This document shows, one piece after another, positions 39,359-48,210 of a DNA stretch of 64,000 nucleotides. The notes beneath the pieces were generated by a model. That model was not told where the DNA came from, did not search any database, and saw nothing but the letters and a program-made list of their open reading frames with translations. Each line of letters opens with the position of its first letter. Positions within the stretch are counted from its first letter, which is position 1. Position numbers and translations under genes: made by a program. This stretch comes from Arthrobacter cavernae (lineage in GTDB: Bacteria > Actinomycetota > Actinomycetes > Actinomycetales > Micrococcaceae): contig NZ_JAFNLL010000002.1 of the NCBI RefSeq assembly GCF_017368795.1, forward strand, positions 310,001 to 374,000, read 5' to 3'.

Positions 39359-41773
39359 CTATTTGCCCAAACCTGCTCGGCGCAGGGCTTCCGCCATGGC
39401 CGTGTTGGCCGGCGGCGCGGCCTTGGGGGCAGTTTTGGGAGCGGCCTTTGGGGCGGCCCGGCGTGCTGCGTCGGGCGCCTTCGGGGCTGCCTGGGGGGCC
39501 GACTGGCGCGGCGCGGCATTGCGCGGCCCGCTGGTGCGGACGCCGGGTTCGTCGTCGAGCCGCAGGGTCAGGGAAATCCGCTTCCGCTCGGGATCGGCTT
39601 CGAGCACCTTCACCCGCACCACCTGGCCGGACTTCACGATCTCCCGCGGGTCCGAGACGAACCTGTTGGAGAGTGCCGAGACGTGGACAAGCCCGTCCTG
39701 GTGGACCCCGACATCCACGAAGGCGCCGAACGCGGCCACGTTGGTGACCGTGCCCTCCAGGATCATGCCGGGCGTGAGGTCCGAGATCTTCTCAATCCCC
39801 TCGGAGAACGTCGCTGCGGCAAAGGCCGGGCGCGGGTCGCGTCCTGGCTTCTCGAGTTCGGCCATGATGTCCCGGACCGTGGGCAGGCCGAACGTGCCAT
39901 CCACAAAGGCCTGCGGATCCAAGGACGTCGCCGGGCTGCCGCCTGCAGCAGCCAGGATTTTCCGGGCCACGGAGTACGCCTCAGGGTGCACGCTGGAGGC
40001 ATCCAGCGGCTCCGCTCCCCCGGTGATCCGCAGGAAGCCGGCGCACTGCTCGAAGGCCTTCGCGCCCAGCCGCGGCACCTTCTTCAGCTCGCTGCGCTTC
40101 GCGAACGGCCCATTCTGGTTCCGGTAGGCCACGATGTTCTCACTCAGGAGCGGCCCGACGCCGGCCACCCGGCTCAGCAGCGCCGGCGAGGCCGTGTTCA
40201 CGTCCACGCCGACGGCGTTCACGCAGTCCTCCACCACGGCATCCAGGCTGCGGTCCAGCTTCGCGGCGGTGACGTCGTGCTGGTACTGGCCCACGCCGAT
40301 CGACTTCGGCTCGATCTTCACTAGCTCGGCCAACGGATCCTGCAGGCGGCGGGCAATGGACACGGCACCGCGCAACGAGACGTCCATGCCAGGCAGCTCC
40401 GAGGCGGCCAGCGCCGACGCCGAGTACACGGAGGCCCCGGCCTCGGATACCACCAGTTTCTGCGGTGCCGGAAGGCCGGACGTTGCGGTTCCGGACGCCG
40501 CTGTTCCTGACGCCGCAAGCTGCTTGATCAGCTCGCTGGCGAGCTTGTCCGTTTCCCGCGAGGCGGTGCCGTTGCCGATCGCCACGAGTTCGACGCCGTG
40601 CTGCTTCGCCAGCCGTCCGAGGGTGGCCAGGGCCTCGTCCCATTTCTTCATGGGCGCATGCGGGTACACGGTGTCGGTGGCCACCACCTTGCCGGTGCCG
40701 TCCACCACCGCCACCTTCACGCCGGTGCGCAGCCCCGGGTCCAGGCCCAGGGTGGCACGGTTTCCGGCCGGAGCGGCGAGCAGCACGTCCCGCAGGTTCG
40801 CGGCGAACACGCGGACGGCCTCGTCCTCGGCGTCGGCGAACATGCGGCCGCGCAGATCGGTGGTGAGCCGGTCAAGGACCCTGGAGCGCCAGGCGATCTG
40901 GGCGGTCTGCATGAGCCAGGCATCGGCGGGCCTGCTGCGCTCGGCGACCCCGAGGAACCTGGCCACAGCGTTTTCGTAGCGGCCGCGGGCGGCGGCCAGC
41001 CCGGCGTCGTCGGCTGGTTCTGCCTCGGCGAGATCCAGCTCCAGCACGCCGTCCTTCTCGCCGCGCAACAGCGCGAGCACCCGGTGCGAGGGCATGCCGG
41101 ACGGCACCTGGCTGAATTCGAAGTAGTCCTTGAACTTCTGCCCCTCGGCCTCCTTGCCCTTCTTCACGCGCGAGACCATGCGGCCCTGCGTCCACAGGCG
41201 CTCGCGCAGGGTCTCGGCGAGGTCAGCGTCCTGGGCCACGCGCTCCACCAGGATGGAGCGGGCCCCGGCGAGCGCCGCGGCGGCGTCGTCGATGGAGTGC
41301 TCGGCGCTCAGGTACCTGGCGGCCTCGCGCTCGGGATCAAGCTGCGGGTTCGCAAGCAGTGCCTCGGCGAGGGGCTCGAGCCCGGCTTCCCGCGCGATCT
41401 GCGCCTTGGTGCGGCGCTTGGACTTGAAGGGCAGGTAGATGTCCTCGAGCCGGGCCTTGGTGTCGGCGCCCACGACGGCGGCCTCAAGTTCCGGCGTCAG
41501 CTTGCCCTGCGCGGCGATCGACTCCAGGATGGTCCGGCGCCGCTCCTCCAGTTCCCGCAGGTACCGCAGCCGCTCTTCGAGCTGGCGCAGCTGGGTGTCA
41601 TCGAGCGTCCCGGTGACTTCCTTGCGGTAACGGGCGATGAACGGAACCGTGGAGCCGGCGTCGAGAAGTTCGACGGCGGCCTTCACCTGCCAGGCTTTGA
41701 CGCCGAGCTCCGCGGCGATCAGGGCGTGGATGGCGGCGTCTGCTGACTGGTGCTGGAGAAGTTGAGTCACCAT
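39359..41773 (-). CDS. tex: Tex family transcription accessory protein
   Basis: An RNA-binding protein of 804 residues. Domains in order: Tex N-terminal helical region (VKAAVELLDAGSTVPFIARY), YqgF/RNase-H-like domain (GLDPGLRTGVKVAVVDGTGK), helix-hairpin-helix (VNTASPALLSRVAGVGPLLS), and an S1 RNA-binding domain near 645-720 (GMILEGTVTNVAAFGAFVDV). The C-terminal tail is Ala/Pro/Lys-rich and unusually long. Tex binds RNA and influences transcription. It is a single gene; 16 bases beyond its stop begins the RpiR operator. Confidence 0.95.
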   Translation of the reverse strand: MVTQLLQHQSADAAIHALIAAELGVKAWQVKAAVELLDAGSTVPFIARYRKEVTGTLDDTQLRQLEERLRYLRELEERRRTILESIAAQGKLTPELEAAVVGADTKARLEDIYLPFKSKRRTKAQIAREAGLEPLAEALLANPQLDPEREAARYLSAEHSIDDAAAALAGARSILVERVAQDADLAETLRERLWTQGRMVSRVKKGKEAEGQKFKDYFEFSQVPSGMPSHRVLALLRGEKDGVLELDLAEAEPADDAGLAAARGRYENAVARFLGVAERSRPADAWLMQTAQIAWRSRVLDRLTTDLRGRMFADAEDEAVRVFAANLRDVLLAAPAGNRATLGLDPGLRTGVKVAVVDGTGKVVATDTVYPHAPMKKWDEALATLGRLAKQHGVELVAIGNGTASRETDKLASELIKQLAASGTAASGTATSGLPAPQKLVVSEAGASVYSASALAASELPGMDVSLRGAVSIARRLQDPLAELVKIEPKSIGVGQYQHDVTAAKLDRSLDAVVEDCVNAVGVDVNTASPALLSRVAGVGPLLSENIVAYRNQNGPFAKRSELKKVPRLGAKAFEQCAGFLRITGGAEPLDASSVHPEAYSVARKILAAAGGSPATSLDPQAFVDGTFGLPTVRDIMAELEKPGRDPRPAFAAATFSEGIEKISDLTPGMILEGTVTNVAAFGAFVDVGVHQDGLVHVSALSNRFVSDPREIVKSGQVVRVKVLEADPERKRISLTLRLDDEPGVRTSGPRNAAPRQSAPQAAPKAPDAARRAAPKAAPKTAPKAAPPANTAMAEALRRAGLGK

Positions 41774-41857
41774 GACAGTTGCCCTACCCCACCGACAGTT
41801 TCCGCTCCGGCCCGTCCGCCCCTATCCCGGCGGCGCCGTTAGTGCTGTAGTGGGAGC

Positions 41858-42154
41858 ATGCAGGAACTGCTGATCATCCTCCAAGACGGGTTCGACGCCG
41901 ATGAGGTGGCCGTGACCGTCAACGGCAAAGAGGCCCGCAGGGACAGGGACGTCACCACCAGGATGCTGCTGGGCATGGCCGCCGAGGTGACCGTGGAGCT
42001 GCCGGCCAAGGGCGCCACCGTGGGAGTGGAGGTCAGCAGCCGCAGGCTCAGCGCCGCGAGGAAGCTCGTCGGCAAGCCGAAGAGCCTGCTGGTGTCCATT
42101 GAGGACGGCGAACTGGTGCTGCGCGAGGGAACCGGCCGCGAGGCATTTCTGTAA
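41858..42154 (+). CDS. Hypothetical protein
   Basis: A 98-residue protein without signal peptide, membrane helix or known motif. It is mostly predicted beta-structure with charged turns (LIILQDGFDADEVAVTVNGK, GKPKSLLVSIEDGELVLREG). The ATG at 41858 follows TGTAGT by seven bases, so a leaderless start is possible, and GGGAG lies between. It is divergent from tex. The codon use is typical of real genes here. Confidence 0.6.
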   Translation: MQELLIILQDGFDADEVAVTVNGKEARRDRDVTTRMLLGMAAEVTVELPAKGATVGVEVSSRRLSAARKLVGKPKSLLVSIEDGELVLREGTGREAFL

Positions 42155-42243
42155 GTTTCTGCCGCACGCTGCACAGCCCACCAGAAAGCGCCACGGATTC
42201 TGCTCCGCGGCGCTTGGTGGTTGTTCGCTTTTTGCTGTGTGGT

Positions 42244-42681
42244 TTACGACATGCCTGCCATCGGCGCCTTGGCGGAAATGTGCTCCACCAGTTCGCCTAC
42301 GCGCTCCTCGTCGTAGTTGCGGGCGATGTCGCCCTGGCTGATGATGCCCACCAGCTTGTGGTCGGTGATGACGGGCAGGCGCCGGACCTGCCACTTCTCC
42401 ATCATGGCGATGGCGTCGTCGACGCTGGCATCGGCGTCAATCCAATGCGGCTTGCCCGTGGCGAGCTCGCTGGCCCTAACCTCGCGGGCATCCCGGCCTT
42501 CGGCAATACACTTGACCACGATGTCGCGGTCAGTGATGAAACCGGTCAGCTTGCCGTCGTTGCCGCAGATCGGAAGTGAACCGCAGTCCAGTTCCTTCAT
42601 CAGCGCGGCGGCTTCCTGCAGTGTCTTGTCCTCGGCGATGCATTGGGCATTCGTGGTCATGAATTCACGTACGACACTCAT
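42244..42681 (-). CDS. CBS-domain pair protein
   Basis: A protein of 145 residues made of two CBS motifs: VREFMTTNAQCIAEDKTLQE with LPICGNDGKLTGFITDRDIV, and HWIDADASVDDAIAMMEKWQ with LPVITDHKLVGIISQGDIAR. CBS pairs bind adenine nucleotides and act as energy or redox sensors. It is stand-alone, so it probably regulates a partner protein. It is in the same direction as the deaminase gene to its right, with a 122-bp gap. Confidence 0.92.
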   Translation of the reverse strand: MSVVREFMTTNAQCIAEDKTLQEAAALMKELDCGSLPICGNDGKLTGFITDRDIVVKCIAEGRDAREVRASELATGKPHWIDADASVDDAIAMMEKWQVRRLPVITDHKLVGIISQGDIARNYDEERVGELVEHISAKAPMAGMS

Positions 42682-42803
42682 GGATCCTCCTTCATCGATT
42701 GGGGTACCGGCGCCGGGTGCTCGACACCGACGCCGATGCTGCCAGCCTACGCCCGGGCCGGGAGCCTGACCAGCCTCGAGCGGGGGCCGCCGTCGGGTAG
42801 TCC

Positions 42804-43262
42804 CTACTCAGCGATGTCCTCGGCCCAGAGTTCTGCGTGCTCCTCCTGGAAGCTTCGCATCATGTCGACGCAGCGCTGGTCATCGAGCACCACTACCTCG
42901 ACGCCGCGCGAGCGCAGGAGGTCAAATTCGCCGTCGAAGGTCCGGGCTTCGCCTACCACCACGCGCGGGATCTTGAACTGGATGATGGTGCCGGTGCACA
43001 TGGCACACGGCGCGAGGGTGGTGTAGAGCGTGGTGTCACGGTAGCTCTTCTGCCGGCCCGCAGCGCGCAGTGCCGACATTTCCCCGTGCGCGATCGGGTC
43101 GCCGTGCTGGACCCGTTCGTTGTGCCCGCTCGCGATCACCTGGCCGTTCCGCGCCAGGGCCGCGCCGATGGGGACGCCCCCCTCGGCGAGGCTCTTCCGG
43201 GCTGCCTCATAGGCGGCCTCGAAGGCCGTGTCCGTGCTGGTTTCGGCCGTTTGCTGGCTCAT
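42804..43262 (-). CDS. Nucleoside/cytosine deaminase of the Fcy1 type
   Basis: A zinc enzyme of 152 residues with the two defining motifs: AHGEMSAL (His ligand and proton-shuttling Glu) and TTLAPCAMCTGTIIQF (two Cys ligands). EGGVPIGAALARNGQVIASG and GHNERVQHGDP near the start and a C-terminal stretch ending ELWAEDIAE match yeast-type cytosine deaminase rather than TadA. It probably deaminates cytosine or a related base. It is divergent from the RecB-like nuclease; the 180-bp intergenic region has a 12-bp repeat. Confidence 0.85.
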   Translation of the reverse strand: MSQQTAETSTDTAFEAAYEAARKSLAEGGVPIGAALARNGQVIASGHNERVQHGDPIAHGEMSALRAAGRQKSYRDTTLYTTLAPCAMCTGTIIQFKIPRVVVGEARTFDGEFDLLRSRGVEVVVLDDQRCVDMMRSFQEEHAELWAEDIAE

Positions 43263-43346
43263 GGGTCCGCCTGTCTCGAGGGCTCGTGTGTCAGTGCTGG
43301 CCCCAGCGTACCTTTTGCCGCTCGGCTGTCCTCGGGCTGTCCGCTG

Positions 43347-43396
43347 TCCGGACGGTCGTCCGGACCGTGTTCCGGACGGCCGCTAAATTGTCGGTG
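43347..43396 (+). promoter_or_regulatory. Promoter of the RecB-like nuclease with three 12-bp repeats
   Basis: TCCGGACGGTCG, TCCGGACCGTGT and TCCGGACGGCCG follow one another exactly every 12 bases (43347-43382). A -10 box TAAATT lies at 43384-43389, so the repeats cover the -35 region. The downstream ATTGTCGGTG matches the HNH promoter. Confidence 0.5.
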
Positions 43397-43442
43397 CCCG
43401 CTGATAGCTTGGCTCCAATGGTTCAACGTCCTTGGGGGCACA

Positions 43443-45116
43443 GTGTTCTTTCTTGATTCGGAGCTGGACGGCCAGCCGCAGGAGCTGGTCTTCTCGGCCA
43501 CTGACCTGGTCACGGCTGCCACGTGCGAGTACCAGGTCCTGCGGAAACTGGACGAGAAACTGGGCAGATCCGTGAAACCGGGCTTCGCCGCCCACGCCAT
43601 GCTGGAGCGCACCGCCCGGCTCGGCGACCTCCATGAGAAAAAGGTGCTGGCTGCGTTCGTGGAACAGTTCGGGACCTGGGATCCTGCTGCGGGCACCGGA
43701 GTGTACGACGTCGTTCCCGCCGGGGGCGCCGGGCCTTCAGGGGCGCCGGACCGCGCCGGCCTGCTGGCGAAGCATGAGGAATCCATCGGGGCGCTGCGTT
43801 CCGGGGCCGACGTCGTGTTCCAGGCTGCGTTCTTTGACGGCCAGTTCCATGGCCGCTCCGATTTCCTCGTGAAGCAGCCCGGCGGCGCCTACGCGGTGTA
43901 CGACACCAAGCTTGCACGCCGCGCCAAGGTGACGGCCCTGCTGCAGCTTGCCGCCTACGGAGACCAGCTGCAGAAAGCCGGCATCACGCCGGATCCGACG
44001 GTGACCCTGGTGCTGGGCAACGGCGTCCACAGTGGCCATCCCCTCAACGACATCCTGCCCGTGTTCAGGGAGCGACGGGACAGGTTTCTTGCCATGGCCA
44101 CCCAACACCGCGCCGAGCCCACACCCGTTGAATGGGGCGATCCCCGTTATCTGGCCTGCGGGCGCTGCGACTACTGCGCCGAGCAAGTTGTCCTGCACAG
44201 GGACCTGCTGATGGTGGCGGGCATGCGGATCACCCGCCGCAAGAAGCTCCTGGAAGCCGGGGTCCACACGATTGACGCGCTCGCGGCCATGGCCGACGCC
44301 GCCGATTCGGCCACGCGGCGGCTCCAGGAGCAGGCCCGGCTCCAGACCGGGACGTCAACCCCGGACGGCACGGTGGCGTACACGGACAAGTCGGGCCAAG
44401 CCAGGAGCATCACGTACTCGGTGCTCAGGGCCAACTCCCTGTCGCGGCTGCCGCGGCCTGACGCCGGGGATATCTTCTTCGACTTCGAGGGCGATCCGCT
44501 GTGGCAGGATCCAGACACCGGTCAATGGGGGCTCGAGTACCTGCTCGGGGTGGTCGAGAACCCCACGGAACCGGGCGGTGAGCCCCTGTTCAGGCCGTTC
44601 TGGGCGCATTCCCGGGCAGAAGAACGCCAGGCGTTCATCGATTTCCTGGACTACGTGGAGCAGCGCCGCCGGAAGTATCCGGACATGCGGATCTACCATT
44701 ACGCCGCCTATGAAAAGACGGCGCTCCGCAAGCTCTCCGTCATGCACACCGTAGGCGAGTCCGCCGTGGACACCCTGCTCCGCGAAGGCGTGCTGGTGGA
44801 TCTCTACGACACCGTGCGGCACAGCATCCGCGTCTCGGAGAACTCCTACAGCCTCAAGAAGCTCGAACCGCTCTACATGGGCGAGCACCTGCGTTCGGGG
44901 GACGTGACCGACGCCGGAGCCTCCGTGGTTGCCTACGCCGACTACTGCACGGCCCGAGACTCCGGATACTCGGACGAGGCGGCAAGCATCCTGGCCGGCA
45001 TCGCCGACTACAACGAATACGACTGCCTCTCCACGCTCGGGCTACGCAACTGGCTGCTGGGCCTCGCTGCCGAACGGTCCATCGAACCCGGCCTCCTGGC
45101 GGATTCGGAATCGTAG
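43443..45116 (+). CDS. TM0106-family RecB-like nuclease lacking the helicase domain
   Basis: A protein of 557 residues starting at GTG 43443, which gives the family N-terminus (LVFSATDLVTAATCEYQVLR). Residues about 100-260 are a RecB-like PD-(D/E)XK nuclease (HGRSDFLV, AVYDTKLARRAKV) with a Cys cluster (CGRCDYC) as in Fe-S nucleases. Residues about 340-540 are an RNase-H-like DEDD exonuclease (IFFDFEGDPLW, DYNEYDCLSTLGLRNWL). In most relatives a superfamily 1 helicase of about 600 residues follows. Here the frame ends cleanly and ku begins 88 bases later. This is a deletion or a natural short form. Confidence 0.82.
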   Translation: MFFLDSELDGQPQELVFSATDLVTAATCEYQVLRKLDEKLGRSVKPGFAAHAMLERTARLGDLHEKKVLAAFVEQFGTWDPAAGTGVYDVVPAGGAGPSGAPDRAGLLAKHEESIGALRSGADVVFQAAFFDGQFHGRSDFLVKQPGGAYAVYDTKLARRAKVTALLQLAAYGDQLQKAGITPDPTVTLVLGNGVHSGHPLNDILPVFRERRDRFLAMATQHRAEPTPVEWGDPRYLACGRCDYCAEQVVLHRDLLMVAGMRITRRKKLLEAGVHTIDALAAMADAADSATRRLQEQARLQTGTSTPDGTVAYTDKSGQARSITYSVLRANSLSRLPRPDAGDIFFDFEGDPLWQDPDTGQWGLEYLLGVVENPTEPGGEPLFRPFWAHSRAEERQAFIDFLDYVEQRRRKYPDMRIYHYAAYEKTALRKLSVMHTVGESAVDTLLREGVLVDLYDTVRHSIRVSENSYSLKKLEPLYMGEHLRSGDVTDAGASVVAYADYCTARDSGYSDEAASILAGIADYNEYDCLSTLGLRNWLLGLAAERSIEPGLLADSES

Positions 45117-45203
45117 CCGTCGCCGACGGTTCCGATGGAGGCCTACAGGCTCTCGGACACGAGGGTCATACCCAAATAAGTACACTTGGTGTTCACTTGA
45201 ATT

Positions 45204-46088
45204 ATGAGATCCATCTGGAATGGTGCGATCGCCTTTGGGCTGGTGAACGTGCCTGTGAAGATCCATGTAGCCACCATGGACCATGACATCGGCCTGCACC
45301 AGGTCCATGATGCGGACGGCGGGCGGATCCATTACCATCGCCGCTGCGAGGAGTGCGGCCAGGTGGTCGACTACGAACACATCGTCAAGGCGTACTACGA
45401 CGGCGAACGCACCGTGGTGCTCACGGCTGAGGACCTCGCGTCCCTGACGGTGGAACCGGGCCGGGAGATCGAGGTGGTGCAGTTTGTGCCCGGCGAGCAG
45501 CTGGACCCGCTGAGATTCGGGCGCAGCTACTATCTGGAACCGGCTTCGAAGTCCACCAGGGGCTATGTGCTGCTGCGCCGGACCCTGGAGGAAACGGACC
45601 GCACCGCGATCGTGAAGTTCTCCCTCCGGCAAAAAAGCCGGCTGGGTGCGCTGCGGGTGCGCGGCAACGTCATGACGCTGCAGTCCCTGTTCTGGGATGA
45701 CGAGGTGCGCGAGGCCGACTTCCCCGCCCTGGAGGAAACGGTGCGGATCTCCCCCGGGGAGCTGGAGATGTCCGCCGCGCTGGTCGAGTCGTTCTCCTCC
45801 GACTTTTCGCCGGGTGACTTCACGGACGAATACCGGGAACAGCTCAATATGCTGATCCGGGCCAAGCTGGAGAAGGCCGAGGCCATGGACACAGGGGAGA
45901 CCTTCGGGGAAGCCGTCGGAGAAGAAGAAGACAGAGTGCTGGAACTGTTGGAAGCCCTGCGTCGCAGCGTGATGGAGAGCCGTGCGGCGAAGAATGCCGG
46001 CGCACGCTCCCCCTCGGCCGGAACGGCAAAGACCGGCGCCCCGGGGACAAGCATCGCCGGAGCCGTCCGGCACAAAAAGGGTGCCTGA
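45204..46088 (+). CDS. ku: Non-homologous end-joining protein Ku
   Basis: A protein of 294 residues, the normal bacterial size. It has the Ku beta-barrel start MRSIWNGAIAFGLVNVPVKI, a zinc-like RCEECGQVV, YYLEPASKSTRGYVLLRRTL and the dimerisation arm. The C-terminal tail is Ala/Lys-rich (RHKKGA), which usually contacts LigD and DNA. It forms a ring over broken DNA ends. No ligD lies in the window. A promoter-like TACACT is about 25 bases upstream. It is directly downstream of the RecB-like nuclease. Confidence 0.95.
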   Translation: MRSIWNGAIAFGLVNVPVKIHVATMDHDIGLHQVHDADGGRIHYHRRCEECGQVVDYEHIVKAYYDGERTVVLTAEDLASLTVEPGREIEVVQFVPGEQLDPLRFGRSYYLEPASKSTRGYVLLRRTLEETDRTAIVKFSLRQKSRLGALRVRGNVMTLQSLFWDDEVREADFPALEETVRISPGELEMSAALVESFSSDFSPGDFTDEYREQLNMLIRAKLEKAEAMDTGETFGEAVGEEEDRVLELLEALRRSVMESRAAKNAGARSPSAGTAKTGAPGTSIAGAVRHKKGA

Positions 46089-46222
46089 TGCTGCCGGCGG
46101 TACTGCCGCCTGGTCACCGTACAGGCCTGATCACCGTACAGTAAGTCGCGGTTCGCATATCGGAACCAGCACCCTCCACCTGGCTTCAAAGGCCACCGCA
46201 CCGCAGCCGCGGAAGGAATTGC

Positions 46223-46600
46223 TCATCTGGCCAAGCGAAGCCGGGCCCCGGCTACTCTCCGATCCTGAACCTTGCTGCGGCTGCCTGCTTGCTTGCTGAT
46301 TCCAAGGGCGGCGCCGATCTCGGTCAAACTCGCCCCGGCCCTTCTGGCACTGGTGGCGTGGTGGTACTGTGCGGCGTCGATGGCCTTGCGCAGCTCATTC
46401 AGCAGGTCCAGCGTGTACAGCTCCGCCAGCTTGGCGTCCGGCCGGTCGTCGGTAAATCGCCTGGATTCCCTGCCGTGCATCTGCGCCACGTAGTGGACCA
46501 CATCCTCGGCCGTGGCATCTCCTGGCTCACCCGCAGCAAGCAGGCGCCCCAGCGCGTGGGCCGCCGTCATGGCATCCAGGTGGCGATCTGTCATATCCAT
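46223..46600 (-). CDS. Small HTH-like hypothetical protein
   Basis: A protein of 125 residues. The first part is helical (LDAMTAAHALGRLLAAGEPG) and the C-terminal third carries a helix-turn-helix-like segment (RRAGASLTEIGAALGISKQA), usual for small actinobacterial regulators. After it the family normally continues AxxRF, but here the sequence runs SRSKVQDRRVAGARLRLAR, so the end may be altered by a frameshift. The ATG at 46600 is chosen for GAGGGAG upstream; a second ATG is two codons in. No partner is evident. Confidence 0.6.
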   Translation of the reverse strand: MDMTDRHLDAMTAAHALGRLLAAGEPGDATAEDVVHYVAQMHGRESRRFTDDRPDAKLAELYTLDLLNELRKAIDAAQYHHATSARRAGASLTEIGAALGISKQAGSRSKVQDRRVAGARLRLAR

Positions 46601-46821
46601 CAGGTCAATCTCCCTCGGCGTTCCGGGGAACACCTCAGCTTGTTCCTGAAGGTTCCTTTGCCTGCCCGTCAGCCTATCCCGTCCCCCTGACACTCATGCC
46701 CTGGCACGGCAGGACCAGGGTGTTGCTGGTGCTTGCCGGTGGCCTGGTCATCGCACTGGCCCCGACGTTTGAGCCCCCGATGCACGGACGGCACCCAACG
46801 GAAGCGGCCCCTAACGCCAAA

Positions 46822-46851
46822 GTCAGGAGCCGCTCACCGCTGCCTCCTGAC
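46822..46851 (-). terminator. Possible terminator after the Old Yellow Enzyme gene
   Basis: GTCAGGAG (46822-46829) pairs with CTCCTGAC (46844-46851), 12 bases beyond the stop of the minus-strand gene. Only a short T-run follows. Confidence 0.4.
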
Positions 46852-46862
46852 GTTCCTACATG

Positions 46863-47942
46863 TCAGTTGGCGGACTCCCCGTAGAACGGGTAGTCCGTGT
46901 AGCCGGTTGCTCCCTCGGCGTAGAACGTGGCCTGGTCCGGCTCGTTGACCGGCAGGCCGTCCTGCCAGCGGCGGGCGAGGTCCGGGTTGGCGATGGCCGG
47001 GCGCCCAACCACCACGGCGTCGGCGTGGCCGTCGGTGATCAGGGCGAAGGCTTCCTCCCGCGTGGTGATGGTGCCGAAGCCCGTGTTGAGCAGGAAGGCG
47101 CCGTTGAAGCGGGACCGCAGCTCCTGGACCAGGTCGCCGGCCGGTTCGTGGTGCAGGACGCTGAGGTAGGCAAGGTTGAGCGGCGCAATGGAGTCCAGCA
47201 GGACCTCATACGTGGCACGGACATCGGCGGCGTCGGTTTCGGCGATCCCCTGGACGCTGTGTTCCGGGGAGATGCGGATGCCCACCCGGTTGGCGCCCAA
47301 GGCGGCCACCACCGCGTTGACGGTTTCGATGACGAAGCGGGCACGGTTCTCGGGCGAACCGCCGTAGCTGTCCGTACGGATGTTCGTGTTCGGTGCCAGG
47401 AATTCATGCAGGAGGTAGCCGTTGGCCGAGTGCAGCTCGACGCCGTCGAAGCCTGCCTCGATGGCGTTCAGCGACGCGGTGACGATCTCCTGGATGACGG
47501 CGGGCAGCTCATCGCTGCGCAGCTCCCGCGGCACAGGGTACGCCTGCTTGCCGTGGGGTGTGCGTACCTCGCCGTCAATCGCCACCGCGCTGGGGGCGAC
47601 GATCTCGTGGCCGCCCGTGATGTCGGCGTGCGACACCCGTCCGCCGTGCATGATCTGGGCAAAAATCCTGCCCCCGTCGGCGTGCACGGCCGAAGTGACA
47701 GCCGCCCAGCCATTGATCTGCTCCGCAGTGAAGAGCCCGGGCTGCCCCGGGTACGAGCGGCCGGCGGGGACCGGGTAGACGCCCTCGCTCACGATCAGGC
47801 CAAGCGTGGCCCGCTGCCGGTAGTGCTCCGCCATGAGCGGACCGGGGATGCCGTCCTTGTCGGCGCGGAGGCGGGTCAGGGGCGCCATGACCAGGCGGTT
47901 CGGAAGTTCCAGCTGGCCGACGGCCACGGGTGAAAACAGCAT
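46863..47942 (-). CDS. Old Yellow Enzyme-family alkene reductase (NADH:flavin oxidoreductase)
   Basis: A protein of 359 residues with an FMN-binding TIM barrel. Motifs: LPNRLVMAPLTRLRA (start), IFAQIMHGGRVSH, the HxxN substrate-anion site in VELHSANGYLLHEFLAPNTN, RTDSYGGSPENRARF, and the FMN phosphate site ADAVVVGRPAIANPDL. It reduces activated C=C bonds with NAD(P)H. The ATG at 47942 follows AAAGG. The family tyrosine proton donor is found in the usual place as YGGS. It is a single gene, separated from the cluster on its right by a terminator. Confidence 0.92.
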   Translation of the reverse strand: MLFSPVAVGQLELPNRLVMAPLTRLRADKDGIPGPLMAEHYRQRATLGLIVSEGVYPVPAGRSYPGQPGLFTAEQINGWAAVTSAVHADGGRIFAQIMHGGRVSHADITGGHEIVAPSAVAIDGEVRTPHGKQAYPVPRELRSDELPAVIQEIVTASLNAIEAGFDGVELHSANGYLLHEFLAPNTNIRTDSYGGSPENRARFVIETVNAVVAALGANRVGIRISPEHSVQGIAETDAADVRATYEVLLDSIAPLNLAYLSVLHHEPAGDLVQELRSRFNGAFLLNTGFGTITTREEAFALITDGHADAVVVGRPAIANPDLARRWQDGLPVNEPDQATFYAEGATGYTDYPFYGESAN

Positions 47943-48063
47943 GCGCAGTACCTTTCGAGGGGAAACGGGTCCACTCGCTGCAACTGCAACGCGCCTGCAA
48001 CTATTCCGGTTGAGATGCGGCTCACACTGCCGCTCGCGGCCAGCCGCCGGGGCAACACCCCCG

Positions 48064-48112
48064 ACGACGGCTGCCGGCACCTTTTGCGGGAAGAGGCGCC
48101 GGCCGCCGTCGT
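48064..48112 (-). terminator. Hairpin terminator downstream of the membrane-protein gene
   Basis: ACGACGGC-t-GCCGGC (48064-48078) pairs with GCCGGC-c-GCCGTCGT (48098-48112), broken by one mismatch. It lies between the alcohol-dehydrogenase remnant and the start of the Old Yellow Enzyme gene. Confidence 0.55.
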
Positions 48113-48125
48113 ACGTTGCTCGCCA

Positions 48126-48165
48126 GGGGTGGACGATGATCTTCACCGCGGTGTCGTTGTGGGGG
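48126..48165 (-). pseudogene. 3'-terminal remnant of an alcohol dehydrogenase gene
   Basis: On the minus strand this encodes PHNDTAVKIIVHPW, matching the last residues of the intact dehydrogenase nearby (NHNDTAVKILVHP). Base identity is roughly 30 of 35 to 49438-49474. The rest of that copy has gone, leaving only its tail on the far side of the membrane-protein gene. Confidence 0.5.
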
Positions 48166-48210
48166 GTGACGGTCCTGAGTTGGTAATACTCGACAGCGGA
48201 TTCGTGGACC

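Noticed and set aside
46696..46884. Small plus-strand protein with a hydrophobic start
   Set aside because: It has no ribosome site and no family, lies partly over the 3' end of the Old Yellow Enzyme gene, and the rest of its sequence is Pro/Arg-rich.
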